A stretch of DNA of 64,000 nucleotides from UBA1450 sp964452355 (GTDB taxonomy: Bacteria; Patescibacteriota; Microgenomatia; UBA1406; GWC2-37-13), in NCBI GenBank assembly GCA_964452355.1, contig CAYVKV010000001.1, positions 124,001-188,000 on the forward strand, read 5' to 3'. Positions 1 to 9,147 of this stretch are shown here, piece by piece (within the stretch, counting starts at the first letter, position 1; each line of letters opens with the position of its first letter). The notes beneath the pieces were generated by a model. It had not been told where the DNA came from and did not search any database. It saw only the letters and a program-made list of their open reading frames with translations. A program made the translations under genes and the position numbers.

Positions 1-2
1 CC

Positions 3-596
3 CAATACAACCCAAATTTTGTAAGCTTTGAGGCTGTGAATGGAAATGTGCTTTTAACTAGTGATAATATCCTCCCTCTAATAAGGTACGAGATTGGAGA
101 TAGGGGAGGAGTATTTTCATATGACGAGCTTGAAAAAAAGCTGCAAAATTATGGAATAGATATTCGATCAGAAGCGCGAAAACTCAAGATTGATGAATAT
201 ATCTCTAAACAACCATTTGTATATATTTATGAAAGAGACGATCTTTCGACGACATTATATGGATTATCAATATATCCGGAGTGGATTAGAAACGCTATGT
301 ATCATGCCACTCCTCAAAAGCATATTACTGGAAAATTCACTATAATTACTCAATTCGATAAGGGTAATAATCAATATCTTGAGCTTAATATTGAACTAAA
401 AAAAGATGGCGCTGTGTCTGAGGAGCTGATGTATTTGATAAAAAATCTAGTCATAGCAAGTCTCAAAGAAAGTAGTTCTGAATATTGCGAGCTAGTAAAT
501 CATGTGAAGGAGCGAGCTCATCCAAGAATAAAATTTTGGCCATATGAAGATTTATTACACTTCCAACCAGGAATAAAACAAAAATGGGTCAAATAA
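3..596 (+). CDS. Adenylate-forming acyl ligase, C-terminal part (PaaK/CapK-like), 5' end outside window
   Basis: The frame is open from base 3, so the gene enters from the left edge and about 197 codons are visible. Near the visible start is LPLIRYEIGD, the segment that in phenylacetate-CoA ligase and related adenylate-forming enzymes closes the large domain; its Arg and Asp contact the adenylate. A small C-terminal domain of roughly 150 residues follows and ends in a Lys-rich tail. Family members activate a carboxylic acid with ATP and usually hand it to a thiol. A GTG at 36 could be read as a start but would leave only a fragment. The stop overlaps the next gene by 13 bases, which suggests coupled translation with the E1-like protein downstream. 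The substrate cannot be told from the part seen. Confidence 0.6.
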   Translation, partial: QYNPNFVSFEAVNGNVLLTSDNILPLIRYEIGDRGGVFSYDELEKKLQNYGIDIRSEARKLKIDEYISKQPFVYIYERDDLSTTLYGLSIYPEWIRNAMYHATPQKHITGKFTIITQFDKGNNQYLELNIELKKDGAVSEELMYLIKNLVIASLKESSSEYCELVNHVKERAHPRIKFWPYEDLLHFQPGIKQKWVK

Positions 597-1606
597 CACA
601 TAATAAAAAACCGCAAGTTAACATTGATCCACTAAGCCTTCCTCATACAGTCATCAAAAAAGATTTATATCAAAGCCTTATTTATGAATTGTTTAAAGTT
701 CGGCATCCTTCATATAAAAACGACTCACAGATGCTACGGAATTTTGTCAAAAAAAATAATATTGACAAAACATGGGTCTATTATCCATGGAAAAATACAG
801 CTCTTTGTATAGTACCAGAAAATGAATACTTAGAGATAAAAACTGCACGGAATAGAAATCTTATTTCAAATAACGAGCAATTAACAATTCGCAAAAAAAC
901 TATTGGAGTTGCAGGGCTTTCAATAGGTTCTGCTGTAGTTTCTGTTTTGGCAAGCATGGGTAGTCCAGGCAATCTTAAACTTGCAGATTTCGATACTGTG
1001 GAGCTATCAAATCTTAACAGAATGCATGCAAATCTACTTGATGTTGGTGAAAATAAAGCATGGATTACAGCAAGGAGAGTTTGGGAAATAGATCCATATA
1101 TTAATCTAGAGATCTGGGATAAAGGAGTGAGTAAAAAAATGGTGCAGAAGTTTTTACTTGGGGAGTCTCGACTTGATGTGTTTATTGATGCAATTGACGA
1201 TCTGATTTTAAAAGTACAAATACGAATATTATGTAAAAAATTTAAAATTCCAGTCCTCATGGCTACGAGCAATGGATTTAGTGTCATCATTGACATTGAA
1301 AGGTATGATCAGGATGCAAATTTACCAATTTTTAATGGTAGGTTGGGTAAAGTAAATCCTCAAGAGTTTTCTTATAATAATTATGACGAATGGTTAGAAT
1401 TGGCAAATTCAATTGTTGGATTGGAGACGATGACGAAAGAATTGAAAGAATCAATACCACTTATAGGACAAAAATTGGCCGGAGTTCCTCAGCTATCATC
1501 TGTTGTTAATTATGGCGGAATCATTTTAGCAGACTCTATACACCGTATAGTAACAGGAAAAAAACTTAATTCGGGCAGAATTATAATACCAATCAACCCA
1601 CAATAA
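584..1606 (+). CDS. E1/ThiF-superfamily adenylyltransferase (Rv1355c-like)
   Basis: This 340-residue protein carries a Rossmann-type ThiF/E1 domain from about residue 105. The nucleotide loop is GLSIGS (about 110-115) instead of the usual GxGGxG, followed by LADFDTVELSNLNRM, whose acidic and Asn/Arg residues bind ATP and Mg in the family. A later DAIDD segment fits the second half of the fold. The loop form and the LSNLNR stretch resemble the Rv1355c-type ThiF proteins, which often carry a nitroreductase domain; none is visible here. The first 100 residues are not recognised. ThiF/E1 enzymes adenylate a C-terminal carboxylate or cyclise modified tRNA bases; no CxxC zinc pairs are obvious. It overlaps the ligase gene upstream and lies 3 bases before the hydrolase gene, so a three-gene operon is likely. 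Confidence 0.7.
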   Translation: MGQITHNKKPQVNIDPLSLPHTVIKKDLYQSLIYELFKVRHPSYKNDSQMLRNFVKKNNIDKTWVYYPWKNTALCIVPENEYLEIKTARNRNLISNNEQLTIRKKTIGVAGLSIGSAVVSVLASMGSPGNLKLADFDTVELSNLNRMHANLLDVGENKAWITARRVWEIDPYINLEIWDKGVSKKMVQKFLLGESRLDVFIDAIDDLILKVQIRILCKKFKIPVLMATSNGFSVIIDIERYDQDANLPIFNGRLGKVNPQEFSYNNYDEWLELANSIVGLETMTKELKESIPLIGQKLAGVPQLSSVVNYGGIILADSIHRIVTGKKLNSGRIIIPINPQ

Positions 1607-1609
1607 TTC

Positions 1610-2479
1610 ATGCAAACAGAAAAAAACCTCGAACAACTTATCAAGAGTTCAATTTCACACTCATTTGATAGAATTGAAAATTATGACATTCATTATGTAA
1701 AAGTTGGAAAGGGTCCTCCACTTATACTCCTTCATGGTTTAAATATTGGATGGGGCCAATGGTACAAGAATATTGATTTTTTTTCAAAATGGTACACAGT
1801 CTATGCAGTCGATATTCCAGGATCAGGTAGATCGACAAAGATTGATTATTTTACAGCTGATTTTGGTGAAATTGCAGAAGTGCTTCAAAAATTTTTTATA
1901 AAAAATAGATTATTCAACTCAAGGATCATTTCACACTCAATGAGTTCTTGGTATGCGACGAAAATATCACTCAATCCAATAATTAATGTTAGAAAAATAA
2001 TCTTTGTCGACCCTCTTGGATTTACCACTTCAGTTCCATCAAAACAAAAATTTCTATCATTTGCACCGATTGCTAGATTATTGTCAAAGACAGTTATGTC
2101 TCCAACGAAACAGCACTTGAAGCAATTTTTACAAGAGTCTCATTTCAATCAAAATACACTTGAGGATGTTTTGATTGATTATGTCCATGAATCAATTCAT
2201 TATAACAAGCTCAGTCATCCATTTAGCCTCCTTCATAGAATTATAGGATTCTACTCGGTTCGCAAAGAGTTCCAAATAGGCACAGACCTATCAAAATTAC
2301 GCATTCCAATACATATAATCTCTGGAGAGGAAGATTTATTAGTAAAATCAAGCGAATTAATTAAAACAATTTCTCATCTAAAAAATATTACATTCGACAT
2401 ATTACCTCATATTGGTCATGTTCCACCGATAGAATGTCATGATGACTTTCATCGTATTTCTCATAAATTTCTTCAATAA
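1610..2479 (+). CDS. Alpha/beta-fold hydrolase
   Basis: The 289-residue product has the alpha/beta hydrolase layout. The oxyanion-side LLHGLN motif lies near residue 44, then DIPGSGRS near 70. The nucleophile elbow is SHSMS with Ser110, where most relatives have GxSxG. A late acidic residue sits in SGEEDLLV and the catalytic His in LPHIGHVPP near residue 266. Such enzymes cleave esters, thioesters or amides, and some act as acyltransferases. There is no signal peptide, so it is cytoplasmic. It starts 3 bases after the ThiF-like gene and is the last of the run; the next gene is 27 bases on with a different theme. It may release or transfer the acyl group activated by the upstream ligase, which is inference. 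Confidence 0.75.
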   Translation: MQTEKNLEQLIKSSISHSFDRIENYDIHYVKVGKGPPLILLHGLNIGWGQWYKNIDFFSKWYTVYAVDIPGSGRSTKIDYFTADFGEIAEVLQKFFIKNRLFNSRIISHSMSSWYATKISLNPIINVRKIIFVDPLGFTTSVPSKQKFLSFAPIARLLSKTVMSPTKQHLKQFLQESHFNQNTLEDVLIDYVHESIHYNKLSHPFSLLHRIIGFYSVRKEFQIGTDLSKLRIPIHIISGEEDLLVKSSELIKTISHLKNITFDILPHIGHVPPIECHDDFHRISHKFLQ

Positions 2480-2506
2480 ATACAATGGAAGATAATTTTA
2501 TGTACA

Positions 2507-4717
2507 ATGAATAATATGGATATATTTGGGCTTATCATCTTGCTATTGGGTGTCTGCATCAATTTGCTACTTGCAGCATTTGTGTATTTTCGAAATCCAA
2601 AAAGTGAGACAAACAGACTCTTTGTGCTATTAGGTTTTATAACATCGATCTGGCTTCTTATTTACTATATTTCTTCTTTAACCCTACCACCACATTTGAG
2701 TATTGTCTTAATCAGACTCAGTATATTTTTTGCAACTTTTATGAGTGGTATATTTTATCTTTTTTCATACACGCTTCCAAATACAGCTATATCTATCGGT
2801 AAAAAGATGCAGTATCTTTTCTTATTATTAACCCTTGTAATAATGACTATTACAATTTCACCTTACACATTTACAAAAGTAACAATCATAAATGGGACGC
2901 CATCTCCACAAGTAGGAATTGGTATTGCCGCATTTCTGTTATATGTAATTATTACAAATGCACTCGCAGTCATTCATTTATTTAAAAAATATCTTACTTC
3001 TTCTGGATATGAAAAGGAACAAGTTCGTTTTGTCATGGTGGGAATTTTAGCAATGCACGGACTTTTGATTGGAACTATCTCGCTACCAATTGCTTTGTTT
3101 AATAATAGCTTATTCGTTCCCCTTGCTCCGCTGTACGCTCTAATTTTTTTACTTTCCACTTCATATGCGATTGTGAAACATCGATTAATGGATATACGGC
3201 TTATCGTTGTAAGAGCTGTTACCTATGTATTATTAATCTTTTTTTCTGGCCTCGCATATGCGATAGTCCTTATATTGATTGGATCGGTCATAAGTCAGAG
3301 CAAATTAACAATGCAGCAAACATTATTTTCGGTTGTTGTTACTCTGTTTATTGCCTTCACCTTTCAACCAGTTCGACGGATCATTGAAAAAATAACGAAT
3401 AATATTTTTTTTAAAGATCGTTATGACACAAATACTCTACTTTGGAACCTGAGTCGTACAATGGCATCCACGCTAGATCTCAAACAGCTTATAAAAATGA
3501 TCGTAGATCAAATTCTTGATTCGATGAAAATAAACTACGGACATATCGTGCTTATTAGAGACAAGTCAATCATTTGGACAGAAAGTTCGGGAAATACAAA
3601 GAATAGGTCGTTTAAAGGAAATGATATCTACAATCTGATACAAAAATCATACAATTCAAATAATAAAAATGATCAAATTCTTTTGTACGAAGAATTGCAC
3701 GAGTCTGAAATCAAAGAGGTTATGAGGAATAGTGGTGTTACAGTGGTTCTTCCATTAGTAGTTCGAAAAGAATTAATCGGAGGATTTTTTCTTGGTGAAA
3801 AATCCTCGGGAGAAGTTTATTCATCTGAAGATATCGAGTTATTTAAAATAGTAGCGCCAGAGATTGCAGTTGCTGTCAAAAATGCTTTATCATTTGAAGA
3901 GATACGACGATTCAATATAACACTTGAGAACGAAGTGGAAAAAGCTACGGTACGGCTTCGTCATGCTAATCACCGCCTCAAAGAACTTGATGTTCTCAAA
4001 GATGAATTTGTTTCAATAGCTTCACATGAACTTCGTACGCCAATGACCGCGATCAAAAGCTATTTATGGATGGCGATCAATAAATCTCCTCAGAAGTTGG
4101 ATCCACAGCTGAGGAAATACTTAGACATTTCATACCAATCAACCGAGCGATTAATCCATTTGGTAAATGACATGCTCACTGTTTCACGGATAGAGCGCGA
4201 CAAGATCGAAATAAAAAGAGAGTCATTTGATATCTCTGAAACACTTCAATTGGTTTACGAAGAGCTCAAAATAACAGCACAAGAAAAAAACATAGCGTTT
4301 ACTCTTATAAAAGATAAAGATAAGAAATATATGGTACTTGGGGATAAAGAAAAGCTTCGAGAGGTATTTCAAAATCTCGTCGGAAATGCTTTGAAATTTA
4401 CTCCAAATCAAGGTAAGATCACCATATCCTGCAACATGGATAAAAATGGAGTGCACATATCTGTTTCCGATACCGGATCAGGAATCCCGAAGGGAGATCA
4501 ACCAAAGTTATTCAAAAAATTCAGTAAAATTGATTACTCGTACACAAAGCATAGTAGTCAACCTGGCACTGGGCTTGGGCTCTATATTTCAAAGCAAATC
4601 GTTTCTTTACACCATGGAGATATTACAGTACAATCAGAAGTAGAGAAGGGGAGTACATTTACGGTTAATTTGCCTCTGTTGAATTCAAAAGGAGGTGAAT
4701 CAAAAAAAAATGACTGA
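2507..4717 (+). CDS. Membrane sensor histidine kinase (7TM-type input, GAF, HisKA, HATPase)
   Basis: A 736-residue hybrid of an integral membrane sensor and a soluble kinase. The first 290 residues hold about eight or nine hydrophobic helices of the 7TM histidine-kinase input type. A GAF-like region covers about 310-460, then a short helix. The HisKA H-box FVSIASHELRTP places the phospho-acceptor at His507. The HATPase domain shows the N box (FQNLVGNALKFTP), G1 (DTGSGIP) and G2 (GTGLGLYISK). No periplasmic sensing domain of note is seen, so the ligand probably meets the membrane helices or the GAF domain. The response regulator gene overlaps the end by 8 bases, making a classic pair. A prepilin gene follows, so pilus control is a plausible output. 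Confidence 0.9.
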   Translation: MNNMDIFGLIILLLGVCINLLLAAFVYFRNPKSETNRLFVLLGFITSIWLLIYYISSLTLPPHLSIVLIRLSIFFATFMSGIFYLFSYTLPNTAISIGKKMQYLFLLLTLVIMTITISPYTFTKVTIINGTPSPQVGIGIAAFLLYVIITNALAVIHLFKKYLTSSGYEKEQVRFVMVGILAMHGLLIGTISLPIALFNNSLFVPLAPLYALIFLLSTSYAIVKHRLMDIRLIVVRAVTYVLLIFFSGLAYAIVLILIGSVISQSKLTMQQTLFSVVVTLFIAFTFQPVRRIIEKITNNIFFKDRYDTNTLLWNLSRTMASTLDLKQLIKMIVDQILDSMKINYGHIVLIRDKSIIWTESSGNTKNRSFKGNDIYNLIQKSYNSNNKNDQILLYEELHESEIKEVMRNSGVTVVLPLVVRKELIGGFFLGEKSSGEVYSSEDIELFKIVAPEIAVAVKNALSFEEIRRFNITLENEVEKATVRLRHANHRLKELDVLKDEFVSIASHELRTPMTAIKSYLWMAINKSPQKLDPQLRKYLDISYQSTERLIHLVNDMLTVSRIERDKIEIKRESFDISETLQLVYEELKITAQEKNIAFTLIKDKDKKYMVLGDKEKLREVFQNLVGNALKFTPNQGKITISCNMDKNGVHISVSDTGSGIPKGDQPKLFKKFSKIDYSYTKHSSQPGTGLGLYISKQIVSLHHGDITVQSEVEKGSTFTVNLPLLNSKGGESKKND

Positions 4718-5117
4718 TCAAATCGCAAAAAAAATAATAATTGTTGAGGATGAGCAATATCTCCGAGAGTTATATATACAAATTCTTAAGCAAGAGGGTT
4801 ATGATGTGGATAGCGCAGAAGATGGTGAACAAGGATTTGAAAAACTTTCAAAAAACCAATATGATCTCGTTCTTCTTGATGTGATTCTTCCAAAAATGGA
4901 CGGACTTCAGATTCTTGAGAAATTGTCAAAAATAAGCGAGAGGAAGTTTGCGAATACTGTTTTATTGACAAATCTTGGTCAAGATCTTGTTGTCGCCAAA
5001 GCGCTTGATTATGGCGTTCGTGGATATATGATAAAAAGCGATTACACCCCAGAAGAAATGATAAATGAAGTCAAAGGGTATCTTGATAATGGAGAAGTAA
5101 AATCCGCCTTAAAATAG
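4710..5117 (+). CDS. Single-domain response regulator
   Basis: A receiver domain only, 135 residues, with no output domain. The acidic pair is in IIIVEDEQ, the phospho-acceptor is Asp57 in LVLLDVILPKMDG, the switch Thr is in VLLTNLG and the conserved Lys in YMIKSDYT. I place the start at the ATG at 4710 because AGGAGGTGA lies at 4690-4698 just before it; a GTG at 4695 inside that sequence is a less likely alternative. The start lies inside the kinase gene, so the two are translationally coupled. Stand-alone receivers act through protein contacts, and several more occur in the pilus locus of this window. Confidence 0.92.
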   Translation: MTDQIAKKIIIVEDEQYLRELYIQILKQEGYDVDSAEDGEQGFEKLSKNQYDLVLLDVILPKMDGLQILEKLSKISERKFANTVLLTNLGQDLVVAKALDYGVRGYMIKSDYTPEEMINEVKGYLDNGEVKSALK

Positions 5118-5129
5118 CTAATAATCAAT

Positions 5130-5951
5130 ATGTATTACAAAAATAATTCAGGACAGGCATTGATTATTATTGTGCTCATGATCGCACTTGTGCTTACCGT
5201 GATTGCAGCATCTTCATATCAACTGACCGTTCAGACAGAGGGGTCAAAACTTCAAGAGGAATCAGTACGAGCACTTGCCGCAGCTGATGCAGGTATTGAA
5301 GCTGGATTGCAGATTGCCAATACCAATGCGCCTCCTCAAAGTTATACTTTTGCATCACGAGGATTAAATTTACCCGGCATTGACGCAACAAAGAGTAATA
5401 TTTTTGTGTCAGAAACTTCATCAGTTGAGTTTGTTTCTTCGTTAGTTCTCAAGGATGATCAATTCACATTTTATACTCAAACGCCGCCAGCATATCCGCC
5501 AGGTTTTGCCGGAAATCTCGATATTTATTTTACATCTGAAGGAGCAGGAAGTTGTACTGGTCCTCGCACACAGCCAGCACTCGAATTAACCTTTATTTAT
5601 GGGGCCGTTAACAACGTGGAGCGACGTGTCGTTGAGCCATGCGGATCAGGCGCGGTAATATCTGGGAGTTCCTTTACAGGCGCTACAGCGGTGACAGAGG
5701 TCATTCAAGGCTCGACATTCAACTTTCGTACTGACACTATCAATACGGCATTATTTCCTCAGCTTAAGATGATAATCGTACGATCATTATTTGCCAATAC
5801 GCGCATTGGATTCAGATCCGCAACTCCATTTCCAAACCAGGGAAAAAATATTGAAGCACGAGCGTTCTCAATATCCGGTCCCTCAAAAATTGTGACGATT
5901 TTTCAATCATTGCCCCAGATTCCTGCAGACTTTTTCGTTACCAGCTTCTAA
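5130..5951 (+). CDS. PilX-like minor prepilin
   Basis: The 273-residue product begins with a short basic leader and Gly-Gln, then a hydrophobic helix of about 20 residues and an Ala/Glu-rich helix (EESVRALAAADAGIEAGL). This is the PilX N-terminal pattern of minor pilins that prime or cap type IV pili. The usual Glu at mature position 5 is absent, as is common for PilX-type proteins. The rest is a beta-rich secreted domain with two Cys-containing stretches, not recognised further. The gene follows the two-component pair by 12 bases and is convergent with the flavin reductase gene, 7 bases away. The main pilus cluster lies 4 kb to the right on the other strand. Confidence 0.7.
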   Translation: MYYKNNSGQALIIIVLMIALVLTVIAASSYQLTVQTEGSKLQEESVRALAAADAGIEAGLQIANTNAPPQSYTFASRGLNLPGIDATKSNIFVSETSSVEFVSSLVLKDDQFTFYTQTPPAYPPGFAGNLDIYFTSEGAGSCTGPRTQPALELTFIYGAVNNVERRVVEPCGSGAVISGSSFTGATAVTEVIQGSTFNFRTDTINTALFPQLKMIIVRSLFANTRIGFRSATPFPNQGKNIEARAFSISGPSKIVTIFQSLPQIPADFFVTSF

Positions 5952-5958
5952 TGTAGTA

Positions 5959-6696
5959 TTAAGTAAATTTCTCAAAGAAGATTTGAGCTTTTGGTACATC
6001 GTTCTTTAGAAGTTCTTCTTTCAAAGCTTCTACCACATGGGGACTGCCACAAAGATAAAAATCAAAATTTGTTTTGAGATCATTACTCTTTTCGATCAGC
6101 TTCTGAAGCCCGATGGTCACGCGTCCTACCAAACAGTGCCCGTCAGTAGACTCTTTTTCACGGGAGAGACATATCGAATAGTTAAAATGAGAATGAGCAT
6201 CTGAAAGGGCATCAAGTTCATTTTTCAGATATATATCCTTTTTGAATTTTAATCCCCAAAAGAGATGGATTTCTGTTTTGGCATCGTCAGGTGAAGCAGA
6301 TAGCATTTCTTGAACCATGCTATACATAGGGGCAATCCCGGTGCCGGTTGCAAGCATAACAATGTCTCTTTCAGATGTTTTAAGAGTAAAAATACCTGCG
6401 GGCCCCTGCATGGTTAATGTATCGCCTTCACTCATGTTTTCGATATATGAACTACCAATTCCCCCCGGTACCATCTCAATAATAAAATCCAATGTATCTT
6501 TTTGTGATGGAGCTGATGCGATGGAGTACAGTCTTCGAACAGGATGCCCACTTTCCATGGTTGGAAGATGGAATATCATATATTGTCCAGCTTGAAATGA
6601 CCAGTTGAGATCAGTTGGATAGCTGAATTGTAAGTGGAATACCTGTGGGGCAACTTCTTTTTTTGATTTCAAAATTGCGGTGTATGTTATGAGCAT
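5959..6696 (-). CDS. FAD/NAD(P)-binding oxidoreductase (ferredoxin-NADP reductase type)
   Basis: This 245-residue protein has the ferredoxin reductase two-domain layout. The N-terminal flavin barrel contains RRLYSIAS (about residue 56), the FAD-contacting motif, and PGGIGSSYI for the phosphates. The pyridine nucleotide domain has ATGTGIAP (about 117-124), HLFWGLK and the late CGSP. There is no plant-type ferredoxin domain, so it must pair with a separate electron carrier. It probably moves electrons between NAD(P)H and a small iron-sulfur or flavin protein in the cytoplasm. A TATAAT-like box lies about 30 bases before the start. It is the only redox flavoprotein recognised in the window and shows no operon link with its neighbours. 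Confidence 0.85.
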   Translation of the reverse strand: MLITYTAILKSKKEVAPQVFHLQFSYPTDLNWSFQAGQYMIFHLPTMESGHPVRRLYSIASAPSQKDTLDFIIEMVPGGIGSSYIENMSEGDTLTMQGPAGIFTLKTSERDIVMLATGTGIAPMYSMVQEMLSASPDDAKTEIHLFWGLKFKKDIYLKNELDALSDAHSHFNYSICLSREKESTDGHCLVGRVTIGLQKLIEKSNDLKTNFDFYLCGSPHVVEALKEELLKNDVPKAQIFFEKFT

Positions 6697-6740
6697 GGGA
6701 GATGTGTCATCATGAGTAATGAGATATTATACGATGAAAA

Positions 6741-9098
6741 TTAGAGTCGAGCTCGTTGATTAATTTCTGCTTCCACAAGTTCCATAGGTCTGCCATATTT
6801 GAGACTTGAAAGTTGAATGATGGCTTGTGCAATCCGTTCATTGCGTTGTTTTTTGAGAAGATCAACATCTTTTGTCATATCAACTGAAAATGGATCAACC
6901 GGCTCATTATTTACGATGGTTTTCATATACCCATGAAAACGTTCAATATTGATAAGATCGGATTCTCCAAAGCGCGGTTGAAATTCACGTGCTAAATACG
7001 ATGCATCGGTTACTCCAACACGAAAAGACATGAGAGTTCCGACGTTTCCAAACACTGCATTTTTCACTTCTTCATCCATTTGTCCAATAAATTGGTTTGC
7101 AACGGTCAGACTGAGATGATATTTTCTTGCCTCAGAAAGAATAACGGCAAAATCAGGGGTGGCAAAATTTTGGAACTCATCGACATACAAAAAGAAATCT
7201 CGTCGATCTTCTTCAAGAGTGTCGACACGACTCATTGCGGCAGCCAAGATTTTTGGAATGATCAAGAGTCCAAGAAATGTAGAATTTTCTTCACCAAGTT
7301 TTCCTTTAGAAAGATTGATAAGAAGTATCTTTCCATTATCCATAACGTCTCTAAAATCAAAAGATGATTTAGATTGACCAATGATATTTCTCATCATTTT
7401 ATTCGTGACGAATCGGCCAAATTTTGAGACGATATAATCAAGAACCTCTGATTTATGAAAATCAGAAGTCTGAGCAATCTGGTCAGTCCAGTACCGCCTG
7501 ACGATTGGATCAGTCACTTTTGGAAGAAGTTCTTGCACAAATTTTTGATCAGTCATAACGCGAACGATTTCAATAAAGGTGCTTCCCGGCTCTGACATAA
7601 TGGTGAGCATGGCATTTCGTACTGCATGTTCAAATCGAGGGCCAATGATCCCTGTTCGTTGGGGATCGTAGAGCTTGTACATAAGATTGATGATGGCTCC
7701 CGTAATAAAGTGCTTTTGTTCTTCAGTACTTGCTTCAAGCAGATTAAGGCCCATCGGCCGATCAGTTACGGAAGGGTCAAACAAAATCACGTCTTCTGCG
7801 CGTTCAGGGGGAATATATCGAAGAGCATCCTCGATAAGATCTCCATGAGGATCGATAACACAGACCCCTTTCCCTTCATTTATGTCTTGTTTGATCATTT
7901 CTTTCAAGAGTTCAGATTTTCCAACACCCGTCTTTCCGATAATATACATATGACGCATTCGATCTTTCAAATCAATATGTACCGGTCTTCTTACCCCACG
8001 ATAATATCCGTATCCGAGAAACGTTCCTCCTTCAGTGGGGACATCTGCAGATACCGGAGCGGATTTTGCTTTGAGCCATTGGATGTGTGGTGTCTCAAGT
8101 GTTTTATTTGGAAGATGAAACATTGATGCAAGTTCATCAACCGTCAATGTCGAAGTAAGTTTGGTAAAGGGCATCTCAAAAGCAGGGAAGAATTTATAGA
8201 TAAAATTCATCATAAATCCTGCCTTAAACCAAATTTTTGGACTTGAGAGTTCATTTAAATCTGAGTCAAACTGACTAAAGGCATTTTTAATATTTCGAAG
8301 ATGCGCTTCTGCGGTATCTTTATTTTGTGCTGAGACAACAATTCGAATCATTGTTTCAAATGCTGGCTTTGTCGTTCTTTCATCGACTTTTTCAAGTATT
8401 TTTTGACTTGTCTCAAATGTTGCCTCATTGGGGTCTGCCTCTTTTTTCTTGGTTGATGATACGTATGATCTTCCCTCTGATTTCCAGTTTGAACCGGTTC
8501 CACGCACAAGAAATTGGATGATTGCACCTTCATTATCATCCATTTTTGAGAGAGCGCTCGTGATTCCGGCAAGTGAATCTGTGGGAATTTCACGATATGT
8601 TTTGAGTGGCATGTATGCTTCTTTACTTTGTTTTAATGAAGCAAACGCAACACTTCCTTTTTCTGTAAAGACATTTGGTTCATCGACATGTTTTATGTCT
8701 GCGGTTGGGTAATATCCATATATTGTTTTTTCAATGAGATCGACAATTTTTTTAGGAACAGAGATAAAAAAGCGTATTTTTGATTTTGTACCAACGATTT
8801 CACAGGCAACAACATCACCAATCTCTAAAAAACTAAACATGCCACTAGGTTTTTTTAGCGAAGAAAATGATGCAAACATCTGTTCCGCTGAATCGATTTT
8901 TATCTCATTGTCTTTTGGCATCTGAAGTTCAAGGGTGACCATTTCATAGGCCATTTGATCTCGTTTTTTGAGGCGAATGTAGATTACCAAAAGGTATACA
9001 AATCCAATCGTAAGAAGTGATGCGACAATTGCGCCAAGGACGACCAATCCAAAAAAAACGAACCGCTCGATGATTTGTTCCATTGCAGGCACATCCAT
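6741..9098 (-). CDS. VirB4/TraG-like type IV secretion ATPase, membrane anchored
   Basis: A 785-residue protein with one N-terminal membrane helix (about residues 12-37). An accessory region of about 330 residues follows, then an ATPase domain: Walker A IIGKTGVGKSELL near residue 390, CVIDPHGDL next to it, and Walker B FFLYVDEFQNF near 640. The C-terminal part (ARKYHLSLTVANQF, NVGTLMSFRVG) matches the TraG/VirD4 and VirB4-type conjugation ATPases. Such proteins move DNA or protein across the envelope as hexamers. No other conjugation gene is in the window, but one copy close to the type IV pilus locus is often seen in Patescibacteria. A role in pilus function or DNA uptake is inference. TATAAT lies 7 bases before the start. 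Confidence 0.85.
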   Translation of the reverse strand: MDVPAMEQIIERFVFFGLVVLGAIVASLLTIGFVYLLVIYIRLKKRDQMAYEMVTLELQMPKDNEIKIDSAEQMFASFSSLKKPSGMFSFLEIGDVVACEIVGTKSKIRFFISVPKKIVDLIEKTIYGYYPTADIKHVDEPNVFTEKGSVAFASLKQSKEAYMPLKTYREIPTDSLAGITSALSKMDDNEGAIIQFLVRGTGSNWKSEGRSYVSSTKKKEADPNEATFETSQKILEKVDERTTKPAFETMIRIVVSAQNKDTAEAHLRNIKNAFSQFDSDLNELSSPKIWFKAGFMMNFIYKFFPAFEMPFTKLTSTLTVDELASMFHLPNKTLETPHIQWLKAKSAPVSADVPTEGGTFLGYGYYRGVRRPVHIDLKDRMRHMYIIGKTGVGKSELLKEMIKQDINEGKGVCVIDPHGDLIEDALRYIPPERAEDVILFDPSVTDRPMGLNLLEASTEEQKHFITGAIINLMYKLYDPQRTGIIGPRFEHAVRNAMLTIMSEPGSTFIEIVRVMTDQKFVQELLPKVTDPIVRRYWTDQIAQTSDFHKSEVLDYIVSKFGRFVTNKMMRNIIGQSKSSFDFRDVMDNGKILLINLSKGKLGEENSTFLGLLIIPKILAAAMSRVDTLEEDRRDFFLYVDEFQNFATPDFAVILSEARKYHLSLTVANQFIGQMDEEVKNAVFGNVGTLMSFRVGVTDASYLAREFQPRFGESDLINIERFHGYMKTIVNNEPVDPFSVDMTKDVDLLKKQRNERIAQAIIQLSSLKYGRPMELVEAEINQRARL

Positions 9099-9105
9099 AG
9101 TATTA

Positions 9106-9111
9106 ATTATA
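9106..9111 (-). promoter_or_regulatory. -10 box of the VirB4-like gene
   Basis: A perfect TATAAT on the minus strand ends 7 bases before the ATG at 9098, so the transcript should begin at or beside the start codon. No clear -35 was found. Confidence 0.55.
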
Positions 9112-9147
9112 CAGATTTATTCTTACGATGAGGAGTAAGCCTTCTGA

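Noticed and set aside
781..1296. Minus-strand frame of 171 codons
   Set aside because: Antisense to the ThiF-like gene, low-complexity Ser/Leu/Ile content.
7626..8126. Plus-strand frame of 166 codons
   Set aside because: Antisense to the ATPase domain of the VirB4-like gene.
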